A stretch of DNA of 64,000 nucleotides from Erwinia persicina NBRC 102418 (GCF_001571305.1 NZ_BCTN01000007.1:124001-188000), one strand, 5' to 3'; positions 7,810-19,425 are shown, counted from the first letter of the stretch. The notes: a model not told the origin generated them from the sequence alone. Made by a program: numbers and translations.

Positions 7810-9729
7810 TTACGCATCACGACGACGGGTAGGTGCTGCGCCGCCTTCAGTGCGTGGACCACGTGAAGGGCCACCCGGACGACGTTCACCGCCACGGTCA
7901 TTGCTGAAGCGACGACCGCCTTCAGCACCACCGCGTGGGGCTCCGCCTTCACGGCCAGCGCCAGCGCCAAAGCCACCGCGTGCAGGACCGCCCGGACGAC
8001 GTTCGCCGCCACGGTCATTGCTGCGTGGCTGTGCATCACCAATCAGCTGCATATTCATCGGTTTGTTCAGAATACGCGTGCGGGTGAAGTGTGACAGAAC
8101 TTCGCCCGGCATGCCTTTTGGCAGTTCGATAGTGGAGTGCGTACCGAACAGCTTGATGTTACCGATGTAGCGGCTGCTGATGTCGCCTTCGTTAGCGATA
8201 GCGCCAACGATGTGACGCACTTCAACACCGTCATCACGGCCTACTTCAATGCGGTACACTTCCATATCACCGACGTCACGACGTTCACGACGTGGACGAT
8301 CGCCTTCTGCGCGGGGTTCACGTGGTTCACGTGGGCCACGATCCGGACGATCGCTGCGGCCGGCCTGGCGGTCATCGCGATCGCGGAACTGGCTGCGCGG
8401 ACGCTGTGGCGCATCAGCAGGAACGATCAGTGGACGTTCGCCCTGAGCCATTTTCAGCAGTGCTGCGGCCAGCGTTTCGATATCCAGCTCTTCTTCTGGC
8501 TGCATTTTAGCCAGCAGAGCACGGTACTGCTCCAAATCGCTGCTTTCCAGCTGCTGCTGAACTTTAGCAGCAAACTTCGCCAGACGGCGCTCACCCAGCA
8601 GTTCTGCGTTTGGCAGCTCGACTTCAGGAATGGTCAGCTTCATGGTGCGTTCGATGTTGCGCAGCAGACGACGCTCGCGGTTTTCAACGAACAGCAGAGC
8701 ACGGCCGGCACGACCTGCACGACCGGTACGGCCGATACGGTGAACGTAAGATTCTGCGTCCATCGGGATGTCATAGTTAACCACCAGGCTGATACGCTCA
8801 ACGTCCAGGCCACGGGCCGCAACGTCGGTGGCGATCAGGATGTCCAGACGACCATCTTTCAGGCGCTCCAGCGTCTGCTCACGCAGTGCCTGGTTCATAT
8901 CACCGTTCAGGGCAGCACTGTTGTAACCGCTGCGCTCCAGCGCTTCAGCCACTTCCAGCGTCGCGTTTTTAGTGCGCACGAAGATGATTGCAGCATCGAA
9001 GTCTTCTGATTCCAGGAAGCGGGTCAGTGCATCCGTTTTACGGCCGTAAGCAGTCCAGTAGCTCTGGCTGATGTCCGGACGCGTGGTCATGCTTGACTGG
9101 ATACGCACTTCCTGCGGATCTTTCATAAAGCGCTTGGTAATGCGACGAATGGCTTCTGGCATGGTGGCAGAGAACAGAGCAGTCTGATGATTGTCTGGGA
9201 TCTGCGCCATGATAGTTTCAACGTCTTCGATGAAGCCCATACGCAGCATTTCATCGGCTTCGTCCAGCACCAGGCCGCGCAGGTTAGACAGATCTAACGT
9301 GCCGCGTTTCAGGTGGTCAAGCAGACGACCAGGCGTGCCCACAACAACCTGTGGTCCCTGGCGCAGCGCGCGCAGCTGCACGTCGTAACGCTGGCCGCCG
9401 TAAAGGGCAACCACGTTCAGGCCGCGCATATGTTTAGCGAATTCTGTCATCGCTTCAGCAACCTGCACCGCCAGTTCGCGGGTCGGTGCAAGCACCAGGA
9501 TCTGAGGTGCTTTTACGGTTGGGTCAATGTTATGTAATAACGGCAGCGAGAAGGCTGCAGTTTTGCCACTCCCGGTCTGCGCCATACCCAGCACATCACG
9601 GCCCGCCAGCAGATGAGGAATACACTCAAGCTGGATTGGGGAAGGCTTCACGTAGCCCATGCCGGTCAGTGATTCGAGGAGGTCGGCGTTCAGGCCAAGG
9701 TCAGCAAAAGTAGTTTGGATATCAGTCAT
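7810..9729 (-). CDS. deaD: DEAD-box ATP-dependent RNA helicase DeaD (CsdA)
   Basis: A 639-residue DEAD-box helicase that unwinds RNA, helps 50S assembly in the cold and joins a cold-shock degradosome. Motifs are in order: Q-motif near [12 protein letters not shown], Walker A AQTGSGKT (about 53-60), DEAD in [11 protein letters not shown], and the C-terminal [13 protein letters not shown]. An RNA-binding domain ([22 protein letters not shown]) follows, then an Arg/Gly-rich tail in which a 33-base unit is repeated. The ATG at 9729 is favoured by homology; an in-frame GTG at 9738 lies nearer a GAGG site and is possible. It is downstream of nlpI with a tiny leader ORF (yrbN) in between. Confidence 0.95.
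   Translation of the reverse strand: MTDIQTTFADLGLNADLLESLTGMGYVKPSPIQLECIPHLLAGRDVLGMAQTGSGKTAAFSLPLLHNIDPTVKAPQILVLAPTRELAVQVAEAMTEFAKHMRGLNVVALYGGQRYDVQLRALRQGPQVVVGTPGRLLDHLKRGTLDLSNLRGLVLDEADEMLRMGFIEDVETIMAQIPDNHQTALFSATMPEAIRRITKRFMKDPQEVRIQSSMTTRPDISQSYWTAYGRKTDALTRFLESEDFDAAIIFVRTKNATLEVAEALERSGYNSAALNGDMNQALREQTLERLKDGRLDILIATDVAARGLDVERISLVVNYDIPMDAESYVHRIGRTGRAGRAGRALLFVENRERRLLRNIERTMKLTIPEVELPNAELLGERRLAKFAAKVQQQLESSDLEQYRALLAKMQPEEELDIETLAAALLKMAQGERPLIVPADAPQRPRSQFRDRDDRQAGRSDRPDRGPREPREPRAEGDRPRRERRDVGDMEVYRIEVGRDDGVEVRHIVGAIANEGDISSRYIGNIKLFGTHSTIELPKGMPGEVLSHFTRTRILNKPMNMQLIGDAQPRSNDRGGERRPGGPARGGFGAGAGREGGAPRGGAEGGRRFSNDRGGERRPGGPSRGPRTEGGAAPTRRRDA
7874..7906. repeat. direct repeat copy 1 in the deaD tail
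   Basis: A 33-base unit encodes [11 protein letters not shown] on the minus strand. It recurs at 7991-8023 with one base difference, 117 bases (39 codons) away, so the reading frame is kept. It reflects expansion of the RGG-like tail. Confidence 0.85.
7991..8023. repeat. direct repeat copy 2 in the deaD tail
   Basis: Second copy of the 33-base unit, 32/33 identical to 7874-7906. Both encode the same [17 protein letters not shown] block of the basic C-terminus. Confidence 0.85.
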
Positions 9730-9745
9730 GTAGTACACGTGCCTC

Positions 9746-9802
9746 TTAGATTGCGGCGGCCAGTCTACATAACTCGTCGTGAAAATTTTCAGTCATTTTC
9801 AT
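9746..9802 (-). CDS. yrbN: short leader ORF YrbN upstream of deaD
   Basis: An 18-codon frame reads [18 protein letters not shown] and stops 16 bases before the deaD ATG. It sits exactly where E. coli carries the small gene yrbN between nlpI and deaD, and the block [10 protein letters not shown] matches what I recall of that peptide. No good ribosome site precedes the ATG, which is also typical of weak leader ORFs. A role in coupling or tuning deaD translation is inferred from position only. It appears shorter than the E. coli peptide. Confidence 0.7.
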   Translation of the reverse strand: MKMTENFHDELCRLAAAI

Positions 9803-9905
9803 CAAAAAGTGTGAACCGGCTCAAATTAGTGGTTTTGACGAACAAAAAGGCCCTCATCCGCTAAGATGATGACTTTTCGAAAAAACGGGCAATGAAGTTC
9901 GTCAG

Positions 9906-10790
9906 CTATTGCTGGTCAGATTCTGATAAATCGTCTTGTGTCTGGCCGAGTAGCGCCAGCTCCAACAATGCATATCGATGCTCAACAAAGTTGTGAACGT
10001 TGTTGGCGACCGTCAGCTTGAACAACGCTTCTGCGTTGTCCTTCTCCCCCAGACTTAGGTAGTACTTACCTAAATAGAAGTTGGTTTCACTGAGATGTTC
10101 AGCGAGCGAGGTGTTATCCGTTGCGTCCGCCTGGAGCCGTTCCATCAGCGTTTTTTCGCTGATATCGCCCAGGTAGAACTCGACAATATTCCATCCCCAT
10201 TGTTCCTTCACCGCTTTGTCGTAACGCTGCTTGAGCGAAACTTTTGCCTGGTCTGCGTTAATCTCACGTTCGGTGAGATACAGCCACAGGCTGCGGAAGG
10301 GATCGTTAGGATCGTCTTGATAAAACGCCAGCAGATCATCTTGCGCCAGTTTAAATCTTCCGCCGTAATACAAAGCGATACCACGATTTAAACGCGCATA
10401 ATTGTAAGTTGGATCAAGCTCAAGTACAGAATCAAACGCTTCATAGGCAGCATCAAAGTTGCCTGCCTGCGTTAAATATATGCCTAAGTAATTGAATACT
10501 TCAGGCATATCCGGTCTGATAGACAGCGCTTGTGAAAAATCATTTCGCGCCAGTGCTCTCAAACCGAGACTATCATACAACACTCCGCGCTCATATAACA
10601 GCTGTGCGCGTTCATCATCGGTCAATGACCGACTGGCAAGTATTTGTTCCATGCGCGCGAGAATGACTTCCTGCTGCAGCGTAGGCTGCAAGGGGACCGC
10701 CAAAACTTCGTTCTTACGCCATTCGGTGTTGCTGCATCCTGCCAGCGTCAAAGCTGTCGCAACTATACACCAGCGCAAAAATGGCTTCAT
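9906..10790 (-). CDS. nlpI: lipoprotein NlpI with TPR repeats
   Basis: A 294-residue outer-membrane lipoprotein, the same length as E. coli NlpI. It acts as an adaptor that brings the protease Prc to peptidoglycan hydrolases such as MepS. The signal peptide ends in a lipobox LAGC with the lipidated Cys19. TPR-type helices follow, for example [47 protein letters not shown] in the first third. It follows pnp in the same direction with a hairpin between them, and precedes yrbN-deaD. Confidence 0.96.
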   Translation of the reverse strand: MKPFLRWCIVATALTLAGCSNTEWRKNEVLAVPLQPTLQQEVILARMEQILASRSLTDDERAQLLYERGVLYDSLGLRALARNDFSQALSIRPDMPEVFNYLGIYLTQAGNFDAAYEAFDSVLELDPTYNYARLNRGIALYYGGRFKLAQDDLLAFYQDDPNDPFRSLWLYLTEREINADQAKVSLKQRYDKAVKEQWGWNIVEFYLGDISEKTLMERLQADATDNTSLAEHLSETNFYLGKYYLSLGEKDNAEALFKLTVANNVHNFVEHRYALLELALLGQTQDDLSESDQQ

Positions 10791-10879
10791 TTACCACTCC
10801 CGAAAACAAACATTGGGATGGACATCCTGTCATCCGCCTGCCGTTCACAAGGCCATCCAGCCCTCGCGATGAAACAATC

Positions 10880-10901
10880 CTCCGCACCCGAAGATGCGGA
10901 G
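10880..10901 (-). terminator. hairpin between pnp and nlpI
   Basis: A 7-bp stem CTCCGCA/TGCGGAG with an 8-base loop lies just after the pnp stop in the minus direction. The following stretch is GATTGTTTC, only moderately T-rich, so it may be a partial terminator or an mRNA 3'-end stabiliser. Confidence 0.45.
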
Positions 10902-10919
10902 AACTCAATGGTAATGCCG

Positions 10920-13049
10920 TTACTCTGCTTCAGGTGCTGCAGGAACTTCAGCTTCAGGCTGAGCCTGTTCGCTGGCTTCTTTGATGCTCAGGCGTACGCG
11001 ACCCTGACGGTCAACTTCCAGTACTTTCACTGGTACTTCCTGGCCCATCTGCAGGTAGTCTGTCACTTTCTCAACGCGCTTGTCAGCGATTTGAGAGATG
11101 TGAACCAGACCTTCTTTTCCACCGCCGATAGCAACGAAGGCACCGAAGTCAACGATGCGGGTCACTTTACCGTTATAGATACGGCCCACTTCGATTTCTG
11201 CAGTAATCTCTTCGATACGACGGATAGCGAATTTCGCTTTCTCACCGTCAGTCGCTGCGATTTTAACCGTACCGTCATCTTCAATTTCGATGGTGGTGCC
11301 GGTTTCTTCGGTCAGCGCACGGATCACCGAACCCCCTTTACCGATCACGTCTTTAATCTTATCAACGCTGATCTTGATGGTATGGATGCGTGGTGCAAAC
11401 TGAGAGATATCGCCGCGCGGAGTGCTGATTGCCTGTTCCATAACGCTCAGAATGTGCAGACGCGCACCCTTAGCCTGGTTCAGCGCTTCATGCATGATTT
11501 CGCGAGTGATGCCTTCAATTTTGATGTCCATCTGCAGCGCAGTGATACCTTCACGGCTACCGGCTACTTTGAAGTCCATGTCGCCCAGGTGATCTTCGTC
11601 ACCCAGAATGTCTGACAGAACAACGAAGTTATCGTTGTCTTTCACCAGACCCATCGCAATACCGGCTACGGCTGCTTTGATAGGGACACCGGCATCCATC
11701 AGTGCCAGAGAAGCACCACATACGGACGCCATCGATGATGAACCGTTAGATTCGGTGATTTCAGACACCACACGCACGGTGTACGGGAACGCATCGCCTT
11801 TTGGCATCACGGCCAGAACACCACGTTTCGCCAGACGACCGTGACCGATTTCACGACGCTTAGGCGAACCGACCATGCCGGTTTCACCGACAGAGTACGG
11901 AGGGAAGTTGTAGTGGAACAGGAAGTTATCAGTACGCTCACCCATCAGTTCATCCAGGTTCTGCGCATCACGGGCAGTACCCAGTGTTGCGGTAACCAGT
12001 GCCTGAGTCTCACCACGGGTGAACAGTGCTGAACCGTGGGTACGTGGCAGAACGCCGGTACGCACATCCAGACCACGGATCATGTCTTTTTCACGGCCAT
12101 CGATACGTGGCTCACCGCGCAGAATGCGGCTACGTACCACGTCTTTTTCCAGCGCGTGCAGAATGTCGCTGATCTCACCGGCATCCAGTGACTCATCTTC
12201 AGCCAGCAGGGCCGCAGTGGTTTCTGATTTGATCACGTCAACCTGAGCATAACGCTCCTGTTTTTCGGTGATACGGTAAGCGTCGCTCAGACGGGATTCC
12301 GCCAGCGCAGCGATACGGGCGTTCAACGCGTCGTTCGGTGCTTCTGGTGTCCAGTCCCAGCGAGGTTTGCCTGCTTCAGCCACCAGTTCGTTAATGGTGT
12401 CGATAACGATCTGCTGCTGCTCATGGCCATACACCACGGCACCCAGCATCTGGTCTTCGCTTAACAGTTCAGCTTCTGACTCAACCATCAGCACAGCGCC
12501 TTTGGTACCGGCAACGACCAGATCCAGTTTGCTCTCTTTCAGCTCATCGGTCGTTGGGTTCAGTACGTACTGGTCGTTCAGGTAACCGACGCGCGCAGCA
12601 CCGATTGGACCGTTAAACGGCAGACCAGACAGTGACAGTGCCGCAGAAGCACCGATCAGCGCAACGATGTCCGGGTTAACCTGTGGGTTAACGGAAACAA
12701 CGGTAGCGATAACCTGCACTTCGTTGACGAAGCCTTCCGGGAACAGTGGGCGCAGCGGACGGTCAATCAGACGTGAAGTCAGTGTTTCGCCTTCGCTTGG
12801 ACGGCCTTCACGACGGAAGAAGCTGCCCGGGATACGACCAGCAGCGTAGGTACGCTCCTGATAGTTAACGGTCAGTGGGAAGAAATCCTGACCTGGTTTT
12901 GCATTTTTACGGCCAACAACGGTCACGAACACCGCGGTGTCGTCCATGCTTACCATTACGGCAGCCGTTGCCTGGCGGGCCATCATACCGGTCTCAAGAG
13001 TGACGGTATGCTGACCATACTGGAATTTTTTTACGATCGGGTTCAGCAA
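10920..13049 (-). CDS. pnp: polynucleotide phosphorylase
   Basis: A 709-residue 3'-5' exoribonuclease (E. coli 711) that phosphorolyses RNA and is a core part of the RNA degradosome. It has two RNase PH domains, a KH domain (about 550-615, [20 protein letters not shown]) and an S1 domain (about 620-690, [30 protein letters not shown]), ending in an acidic Glu/Pro tail. The start is TTG at 13047-13049 with AAGGA 7 bases upstream; E. coli pnp also uses UUG. The long leader contains a stem resembling the RNase III processing site used in autoregulation. Confidence 0.97.
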   Translation of the reverse strand: MLNPIVKKFQYGQHTVTLETGMMARQATAAVMVSMDDTAVFVTVVGRKNAKPGQDFFPLTVNYQERTYAAGRIPGSFFRREGRPSEGETLTSRLIDRPLRPLFPEGFVNEVQVIATVVSVNPQVNPDIVALIGASAALSLSGLPFNGPIGAARVGYLNDQYVLNPTTDELKESKLDLVVAGTKGAVLMVESEAELLSEDQMLGAVVYGHEQQQIVIDTINELVAEAGKPRWDWTPEAPNDALNARIAALAESRLSDAYRITEKQERYAQVDVIKSETTAALLAEDESLDAGEISDILHALEKDVVRSRILRGEPRIDGREKDMIRGLDVRTGVLPRTHGSALFTRGETQALVTATLGTARDAQNLDELMGERTDNFLFHYNFPPYSVGETGMVGSPKRREIGHGRLAKRGVLAVMPKGDAFPYTVRVVSEITESNGSSSMASVCGASLALMDAGVPIKAAVAGIAMGLVKDNDNFVVLSDILGDEDHLGDMDFKVAGSREGITALQMDIKIEGITREIMHEALNQAKGARLHILSVMEQAISTPRGDISQFAPRIHTIKISVDKIKDVIGKGGSVIRALTEETGTTIEIEDDGTVKIAATDGEKAKFAIRRIEEITAEIEVGRIYNGKVTRIVDFGAFVAIGGGKEGLVHISQIADKRVEKVTDYLQMGQEVPVKVLEVDRQGRVRLSIKEASEQAQPEAEVPAAPEAE

Positions 13050-13121
13050 AATTAGTTCCTTAACTTCAGGGTCAGTAGTTTTTTATACCGACCGTGGATA
13101 TTTAATCTTCATTTTGCATCC

Positions 13122-13178
13122 TCGCGACTAATGACAACCCTAATCCCAGATGGGATAAAGCCTCTCATTAGCCGCGCG
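13122..13178 (-). promoter_or_regulatory. pnp leader stem-loop, probable RNase III site
   Basis: A long imperfect hairpin in the pnp 5' leader pairs TCATTAG with CTAATGA and CGCG with CGCG, with an internal ATCCC/GGGAT stem. In E. coli, RNase III cuts such a stem in the pnp leader and PNPase then destabilises its own mRNA. The structure is seen directly; the function is inferred from position. The rest of 13050-13248 shows no coding potential and should hold the pnp promoter. Confidence 0.75.
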
Positions 13179-13248
13179 AACGTCTGCAACTGAAGATCAC
13201 ACTCAGCAACAATACAATAGTTTGCGTGTAATTGCTGCCGCTTGCTTG

Positions 13249-13277
13249 AAAAAAGGGGCCTTAAAGGCCCCTTTCCA
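13249..13277 (-). terminator. rpsO terminator/attenuator before pnp
   Basis: On the minus strand GGGGCC/GGCCCC with a TTTAA-type loop is followed by TTTTTT. It lies about 80 bases after rpsO and matches the rpsO t1 position in E. coli, where partial read-through feeds pnp. Confidence 0.9.
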
Positions 13278-13357
13278 GCGAAACTCGCACCAGGTTGTCC
13301 GATGACCCACTTACACCTTCAGAAGATCTGAAACCGTGGCGGGACAACCTGTAAGAC

Positions 13358-13627
13358 TTAGCGACGCAGACCCAGACGTTCGATCAGGCTGGTGTAGCGT
13401 GCAACGTCTTTACGCTTCAGGTAATCCAGCAGCTTACGACGCTGAGATACCATGCGCAGCAGGCCACGACGGCTGTGGTGGTCTTTCTTGTGCTCAGAGA
13501 AGTGACCCTGCAGATGAGTAATCTGCGCGGTCAGCAGTGCAACCTGAACTTCAGTAGAACCACTGTCGTTTGCGCCACGACCGAAATCAGCAACGATCTG
13601 TGCTTTAGTTTCAACACTTAGAGACAT
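13358..13627 (-). CDS. rpsO: 30S ribosomal protein S15
   Basis: An 89-residue S15, full family length, binding the central domain of 16S rRNA early in 30S assembly. Diagnostic stretches are [21 protein letters not shown] and [22 protein letters not shown]. In E. coli S15 represses its own translation through a leader pseudoknot; the 107 bases between truB and rpsO could hold this element, but I did not confirm the fold. It is followed by a strong terminator and then pnp. Confidence 0.98.
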   Translation of the reverse strand: MSLSVETKAQIVADFGRGANDSGSTEVQVALLTAQITHLQGHFSEHKKDHHSRRGLLRMVSQRRKLLDYLKRKDVARYTSLIERLGLRR

Positions 13628-13734
13628 GAGACAACTCCAAAAATTAAGATAAATGTACAGGCGCCGATCTCTAATTCAGCAACCCAGTGTAAAGCCGCGC
13701 CATTCTACTCTTAGCGCTACTTAAGCGCAAATAG

Positions 13735-14679
13735 CTAGTCGAAATATTCTACAACCAGCCGGCGCGGGGCTACCCGTCCATCGTCGGCGATTTCCGCCAT
13801 ACCAATAAACTTATGCTCCTCGCCTTCCGTCACCCGCACCAGCCCGCTGGCAGGGGCGCCTGCGGCCTGAACCGGCATCCCCTGCTTAAAGTAAGCCGCG
13901 ACCGAACTGAGCAGATTCACCACGGGATATTCCGCTGCCGGGCTGTCCATTGGCATCAGCAGTGCGTCCAGCAAATCAGCAGGAGACTGTTCGCTGCGGT
14001 GAGCTTCTTCCGTCAGGGCATTGAGCTGTTCCAGCGTCACCATTTTTTCGATGGGGTACGTGGCCACCTGCAACCGACGCAGGTAGGTAACATGCGCACC
14101 GCAGCCCAGCTTTTCGCCAAGATCGTCAATGATAGTGCGAATGTAAGTGCCTTTTGAGACATGGATTTCCAGCTCAAGCTCATGACCTTCGTGACGAATA
14201 AACAGCAGCTCATAGACCGTAATACTGCGCGACTCGCGCGGCACTTCAATGCCTTCACGGGCATATTCATACAGCTTGCGGCCCTGGTATTTCAGCGCTG
14301 AATACATGGACGGGATCTGCTGCGTTTCACCGCGGAAACTGTCCAGCGCCTGCGCCAGCGTGTCGGCACTGAACGCGACCGGGCGCTCGCTGACAATCAC
14401 TCCATCGGCATCGGAGGTATCGGTGCGCTGCCCGAGACGGGCAATGACCCGATAACGCTTATCCGATTCCAGCAGATACTGGGAAAACTTGGTCGCTTCC
14501 CCCAGACAGATCGGCAGCATGCCAGTTGCCAGAGGATCGAGCGCGCCGGTATGGCCCGCACGATTGGCGTTATACAGGCGTTTGACTTTCTGCAGCGCGT
14601 CGTTGGAGGACAAACCGCCAGGCTTGTCCAGCAACAGAACGCCGTGGATATCGCGACCGCGACGACGAGGACGACTCAT
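13735..14679 (-). CDS. truB: tRNA pseudouridine-55 synthase TruB
   Basis: A 314-residue enzyme that makes pseudouridine at position 55 in the T-loop of tRNAs. The catalytic Asp48 is in the [15 protein letters not shown] motif and the KPGGLSSND motif precedes it. A C-terminal PUA-like domain completes the family length. Its ATG overlaps the rbfA stop by one base (TAATG), so translation is coupled in the rimP-nusA-infB-rbfA-truB-rpsO operon. Confidence 0.97.
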   Translation of the reverse strand: MSRPRRRGRDIHGVLLLDKPGGLSSNDALQKVKRLYNANRAGHTGALDPLATGMLPICLGEATKFSQYLLESDKRYRVIARLGQRTDTSDADGVIVSERPVAFSADTLAQALDSFRGETQQIPSMYSALKYQGRKLYEYAREGIEVPRESRSITVYELLFIRHEGHELELEIHVSKGTYIRTIIDDLGEKLGCGAHVTYLRRLQVATYPIEKMVTLEQLNALTEEAHRSEQSPADLLDALLMPMDSPAAEYPVVNLLSSVAAYFKQGMPVQAAGAPASGLVRVTEGEEHKFIGMAEIADDGRVAPRRLVVEYFD

Positions 14680-15104
14680 TACTCTGCTTTGCCTTCTTCC
14701 TGGTTCTCTTCCTGGCCATCTTCAACCGGGCCACGACGCTCTTCGTCATTTCTGACCACGTTCGTTACCAGATTAGACATGCGCATCCCTTCAACCAGCG
14801 AGTTGTCGTAGAAAAACGTCAGCTCAGGCACGATACGCAAACGCATCGCTTTACCGAGAAGGGAGCGGATATAGCCGGCAGCGTCACCCAGGGCACGCAG
14901 GCCGCCTTTGATAGCTTCTTCGTCTTTATCGTTCAGGAAGGTCACGAACACCTTGGCGTAGGCCAGGTCACGTGACACATCCACGCCGGAAACCGTTACC
15001 ATCATGCCCAGGCGCGGGTCTTTAATCTCACGCTGCAGGATCATGGCGATCTCTTTTTGCAGTTCCTGAGAAACACGCTGCGGGCGACCGAATTCTTTCG
15101 CCAT
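14679..15104 (-). CDS. rbfA: ribosome-binding factor A
   Basis: A 141-residue KH-fold protein that binds immature 30S subunits and helps 16S 5'-end maturation, notably in the cold. The core ([19 protein letters not shown] at the N-terminus, [15 protein letters not shown] in the middle) is standard. The C-terminus after about residue 120 is an acidic, Glu/Gln-rich extension ([14 protein letters not shown]) slightly longer than in E. coli (133 residues). It lies between infB and truB. Confidence 0.97.
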   Translation of the reverse strand: MAKEFGRPQRVSQELQKEIAMILQREIKDPRLGMMVTVSGVDVSRDLAYAKVFVTFLNDKDEEAIKGGLRALGDAAGYIRSLLGKAMRLRIVPELTFFYDNSLVEGMRMSNLVTNVVRNDEERRGPVEDGQEENQEEGKAE

Positions 15105-15177
15105 AATTTTATCTCTCTTATAAAAGATTGGGAGGCCAGAAGCCTCCCAATTAGTGTTGCTGATTGCGGACGTCGAC

Positions 15178-17871
15178 TTAGTCGATGGTGCGCTGGATTT
15201 CGATAATTTCGAAGACTTCGATCATATCGCCAACACGCACATCGTTGTAGTTCTTCACGCCGATACCACATTCCATGCCGTTACGGACTTCGTTAACGTC
15301 ATCTTTGAAGCGGCGCAGAGATTCCAGCTCGCCTTCGTAGATCACCACGTTGTCACGCAGAACACGGATTGGGTTGTGACGTTTAATATTACCTTCCGTC
15401 ACCATACAACCGGCGATGGCACCGAATTTCGGTGATTTGAACACGTCACGTACCGCTGCCAGACCGATGATCTGCTGTTTGTACTCTGGTGCCAGCATCC
15501 CGCTCATCGCGGCTTTCACTTCGTCAATCAGATTATAGATGACGGAGTAGTAACGCAGATCCAGGCTTTCTGAGTCGATCACGCGGCGCGCTGAAGCATC
15601 AGCACGTACGTTGAAGCCTACCAGGATGGCGTTAGAAGCTGCAGCCAGCGTCGCGTCGGTTTCAGTGATACCACCTACGCCGGAACCGATGATTTTCACT
15701 TTCACTTCATCAGTAGAAAGCTTCAGCAGTGACTCGGAGATAGCTTCGACAGAACCCTGTACGTCAGCTTTCAGCACGATGTTCAGCTCAGAAACTTCGC
15801 CTTCAGTCATGTTCGCAAACATGTTCTCCAGCTTAGATTTCTGCTGACGTGCCAGCTTAACTTCACGGAATTTGCCCTGACGATACAGTGCCACTTCACG
15901 CGCTTTCTTCTCGTCACGTACAACGGTCGCTTCATCACCCGCTGCCGGCACACCGGACAGGCCGAGGATCTCAACCGGAATAGAAGGACCGGCAGTCATC
16001 ACTTCACGGCCCATCTCGTCACGCATCGCACGCACACGGCCGTATTCGAAGCCACACAGAACGATGTCGCCTTTGTTCAGCGTACCTTCACGAACCAGAA
16101 CCGTTGCGACCGGACCACGACCTTTATCCAGGAAGGATTCGATAACCACACCGCTTGCCATACCCTGACGAACAGCGCTCAGTTCCAGCACTTCCGCCTG
16201 CAGCAGGATAGCGTTCAGCAGGTCATCAATACCGGTACCGACTTTCGCTGAAACGCTGACGAACATGTTTTCGCCGCCCCACTCTTCCGGGATAATCCCA
16301 TACTGAGTCAGTTCAGTTTTAACACGGTCTGGATCGGCATCAGGCTTATCGCATTTGTTCACCGCAACGACAACCGGCACTTTGGCCGCTTTCGCATGCT
16401 GGATAGCTTCGATAGTCTGTGGCATCACGCCATCATCTGCAGCAACGACCAGGATAACGATATCCGTTGCCTGAGCACCACGAGCACGCATTGAGGTAAA
16501 CGCGGCGTGGCCTGGGGTATCCAGGAAGGTTACCATACCGTTGTCAGTTTCAACGTGGTAGGCACCGATGTGCTGAGTAATCCCGCCCGCTTCGCCAGAG
16601 GCGACTTTCGTGGAGCGAATGTAGTCCAGCAGAGAGGTTTTACCGTGGTCAACGTGACCCATGATGGTCACGACCGGTGCACGAGACTCATGCACCGCAT
16701 CGGTATCACGGTCGCTCATGACCGCTTCTTCCAACTCGTTTTCGCGGCGCAGTGTCACTTTGTGACCCATTTCTTCCGCGACCATCTGAGCAGTTTCCTG
16801 ATCGATGACCTGGTTGATGGTGGCCATGGCGCCCATTTTCATCATCGCTTTGATGACCTGGGAACCTTTCACCGCCATCTTGTTAGCCAGTTCCGCTACG
16901 GTGACAGTCTCACCGATAATCACGTCACGGTTAACCGCCTGTGCTGGCTTATTGAAGCCCTGCTGCAGGGTGCTTGGCTTGCGCTTGCCGCCTTTACCGC
17001 CGCGAACCTGCGCACGCGCTTCTTCACGGTCAGTTTTCGCTTCAGAATGCTTGTTGCCTTTCTTGCGAACCGGGGCTTTAGCCGGACGAACAGCAGTACG
17101 TGTACGGCGGTCACCTTCGACCTGCGCGTCATTTTCGTCTTCTGCTGCACGAGCATGAGTTGAAGTGGTCACGTGATAATCAGAAGTGTCTTCGACTTCT
17201 TTAACCTGTGTCCACTCTTCGCCTTTCTCTTCCGCCATTTTACGTGCCTCTTCGGCTACGCGCTTCGCTTCTTCTTCGATCTTGCGAAGCGCTTCTTCTT
17301 CCGCTTTACGCTTCAGTTCTGCCGATTCCGCTTCGCGGCGGGCTTTATCGGACTGAGAGGCCCGGGTCATTTCGTCGGTATGTTGATTGCTCACTTTATC
17401 TTTTTCCGCTGCTTCACGTTTGGCTTTATCAGCTGCCTCACGCTTGGCCTGCTCCTCGGCTTCACGCTTTGCTTTGTCTTGAGCTGCGCGCAGGGCCTGT
17501 TCTTCAGCCTCGCGACGAGCCAGTTCTTCCGCTTCACGCTCTGCCTGGGCTTCCGCTTCTGCCTGTTCAGCATCGGCCGGATCGCCTTTTACATAAGTGC
17601 GTTTTTTGCGGACTTCGATTTGCACCGACTTACTTTTGCCCCCGGTGCCTGGAACATTCAAGGTGCTGCGCGTTTTGCGCTGCAGAGTAAGCTTACCAGA
17701 TCCGCCGCCATGTTCGCGGTTCAGATGGGTCAGCAATGTCTCTTTTTCGTGCTGGGTAACAGAGTCAGTTTCAGACTTTTGGATCCCTGCGTCAGCAAAT
17801 TGCTGTACCAGGCGTTCTACCGGTGTCTGAATCTCTGCGGCCAGCGATTTTACGGTTACATCTGTCGTCAT
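15178..17871 (-). CDS. infB: translation initiation factor IF-2
   Basis: An 897-residue IF-2 (E. coli 890), the GTPase that recruits formyl-Met-tRNA to the 30S subunit. A small N-terminal domain (1-50) is followed by a highly charged Glu/Lys/Ala/Arg helical region to about 230, then the IF2N domain, the G domain with GHVDHGKT near residue 405, NKCD and the beta-barrel/C2 domains. The EKDKVSNQ segment keeps the Val used in E. coli as the internal start of the shorter IF-2 form, so isoforms are likely. The gene is 24 bases downstream of nusA. Confidence 0.97.
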   Translation of the reverse strand: MTTDVTVKSLAAEIQTPVERLVQQFADAGIQKSETDSVTQHEKETLLTHLNREHGGGSGKLTLQRKTRSTLNVPGTGGKSKSVQIEVRKKRTYVKGDPADAEQAEAEAQAEREAEELARREAEEQALRAAQDKAKREAEEQAKREAADKAKREAAEKDKVSNQHTDEMTRASQSDKARREAESAELKRKAEEEALRKIEEEAKRVAEEARKMAEEKGEEWTQVKEVEDTSDYHVTTSTHARAAEDENDAQVEGDRRTRTAVRPAKAPVRKKGNKHSEAKTDREEARAQVRGGKGGKRKPSTLQQGFNKPAQAVNRDVIIGETVTVAELANKMAVKGSQVIKAMMKMGAMATINQVIDQETAQMVAEEMGHKVTLRRENELEEAVMSDRDTDAVHESRAPVVTIMGHVDHGKTSLLDYIRSTKVASGEAGGITQHIGAYHVETDNGMVTFLDTPGHAAFTSMRARGAQATDIVILVVAADDGVMPQTIEAIQHAKAAKVPVVVAVNKCDKPDADPDRVKTELTQYGIIPEEWGGENMFVSVSAKVGTGIDDLLNAILLQAEVLELSAVRQGMASGVVIESFLDKGRGPVATVLVREGTLNKGDIVLCGFEYGRVRAMRDEMGREVMTAGPSIPVEILGLSGVPAAGDEATVVRDEKKAREVALYRQGKFREVKLARQQKSKLENMFANMTEGEVSELNIVLKADVQGSVEAISESLLKLSTDEVKVKIIGSGVGGITETDATLAAASNAILVGFNVRADASARRVIDSESLDLRYYSVIYNLIDEVKAAMSGMLAPEYKQQIIGLAAVRDVFKSPKFGAIAGCMVTEGNIKRHNPIRVLRDNVVIYEGELESLRRFKDDVNEVRNGMECGIGVKNYNDVRVGDMIEVFEIIEIQRTID

Positions 17872-17895
17872 GCTGTTCCTTCCTGCTACAGTTTA

Positions 17896-19401
17896 TTACG
17901 CGTCGTCGCCGAACCAACAAATATTTCGTGCAGCCATAATCAGCTCACCAGCCCGTTCATCGTTCAGGCCCTCAATATCTGACAGGTCGTCCACACCCTG
18001 CTCGGCAAGATCTTCCAGCGTACGTACGCCTTTAGCTGCCAGCTTGTAGGCCATCTCGCGCTCCAGACCTTCCAGGTTCAGTAAATCTTCCGCTGGTTGA
18101 CTGTCGCCGAGGCTCTCTTCCTTGGCCAGTGCCAGGGTGGTTAACGCGTTTTTAGCTCGGTCGCGCAACGCTTCTACTGTCTCTTCATCAAGACCGTCGA
18201 TTTCCAGCAGCTCGTTAATCGGCACATAAGCCAGCTCTTCCAGAGAAGAGAAGCCTTCTTCGACCAGAACGGTAGCGAAGTCTTCGTCGATATCGAGATG
18301 TTTGGTAAAGACGTCGATGGCAGCATGAGCTTCAGCCTGATGCTTGGCCTGCAGGTCGTCGACCGTCATCACGTTTAGCTCCCAGCCACTTAACTGTGAA
18401 GCCAGACGCACGTTTTGGCCATTACGGCCGATCGCCTGAGCCAGATTACCGGCTTCTACTGCGATATCCATGGTGTGATTATCTTCATCCACCACGATAG
18501 AGGCGACATCCGCCGGGGCCATTGCGTTGATCACGAACTGCGCAGGATTATCATCCCACAGCACGATATCAATACGCTCGCCACCCAGCTCACTGGATAC
18601 CGCCTGAACACGCGCACCACGCATACCTACGCAAGCACCGACCGGGTCGATACGCTTGTCGTTGGTTTTCACCGCGATTTTGGCTCGTGAGCCTGGATCG
18701 CGCGCAGCGGCTTTAATTTCAAGAACTTCTTCAGCAATTTCCGGCACTTCAATGCGGAACAGTTCGATCAGCATTTCCGGTTTGGAACGGCTGACGAACA
18801 GCTGAGCACCGCGCGCTTCAGGGCGCACAGCGTACAACACACCACGGATACGGTCACCCGGGCGGAAGTTTTCACGTGGCAACATATCTTCACGAATGAT
18901 CACGGCTTCTGCGTTGGTATTAGAACCATCGTTTGGTCGCACTTCGAGCGAGATATTATCGCGGTTTACTTTCTTCACCACGCCGGTGATGATTTCGCCT
19001 TCCTGCTCGCGGAACTGATCGACGACCATCGCGCGCTCAGCTTCACGAACTTTCTGTACGATAACCTGCTTGGCAGTCTGGGTCGTAATACGGTCAAAGG
19101 TGACAGATTCGATCTGGTCTTCAACAAAGCCACCCAGGCCCAGTGATTCATCTTCGTAGACGGCGGCTTCCAGCGTGATTTCACGCGTCGGCATCGTCAC
19201 TTCGTCCACAATCAGCCAACGACGGAAGGTATCGAAATCGCCACTTTTGCGATCGATACTGACGCGAACGTCAATTTCCTGCTCGTATTTTTTCTTGGTG
19301 GCTGTGGCCAGCGCGCTCTCCAGCGCTTCGAAAATCTTCTCGCGTGGGAGGGACTTCTCATTAGAGACCGCTTCTACAACAGCTAAGATTTCTTTGTTCA
19401 T
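17896..19401 (-). CDS. nusA: transcription elongation/termination factor NusA
   Basis: A 501-residue NusA (E. coli 495) that binds RNA polymerase and modulates pausing, termination and antitermination. The domains run N-terminal RNAP-binding (1-130), S1 (about 135-200), KH1 and KH2 (to about 345), then two acidic repeats. In the S1 domain the loop reads [17 protein letters not shown] (151-167), about six residues longer than in E. coli, which accounts for the whole length difference. The ATG at 19401 has GAGG 8 bases upstream, so the TTG five codons earlier is rejected. It follows rimP. Confidence 0.97.
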   Translation of the reverse strand: MNKEILAVVEAVSNEKSLPREKIFEALESALATATKKKYEQEIDVRVSIDRKSGDFDTFRRWLIVDEVTMPTREITLEAAVYEDESLGLGGFVEDQIESVTFDRITTQTAKQVIVQKVREAERAMVVDQFREQEGEIITGVVKKVNRDNISLEVRPNDGSNTNAEAVIIREDMLPRENFRPGDRIRGVLYAVRPEARGAQLFVSRSKPEMLIELFRIEVPEIAEEVLEIKAAARDPGSRAKIAVKTNDKRIDPVGACVGMRGARVQAVSSELGGERIDIVLWDDNPAQFVINAMAPADVASIVVDEDNHTMDIAVEAGNLAQAIGRNGQNVRLASQLSGWELNVMTVDDLQAKHQAEAHAAIDVFTKHLDIDEDFATVLVEEGFSSLEELAYVPINELLEIDGLDEETVEALRDRAKNALTTLALAKEESLGDSQPAEDLLNLEGLEREMAYKLAAKGVRTLEDLAEQGVDDLSDIEGLNDERAGELIMAARNICWFGDDA

Positions 19402-19425
19402 CCTGGTATGCCTCAATCCGGACTT

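Noticed and set aside
8137..9009. Long plus-strand open frame of 290 codons opposite deaD.
   Set aside because: It is antisense to a well-conserved helicase gene, has no ribosome site or recognisable motif, and its composition follows from the codon bias of deaD.
10644..11615. Plus-strand open frame of 323 codons across the nlpI-pnp junction.
   Set aside because: It runs through the start of nlpI, the intergenic hairpin and the end of pnp in antisense and has no coding signature.
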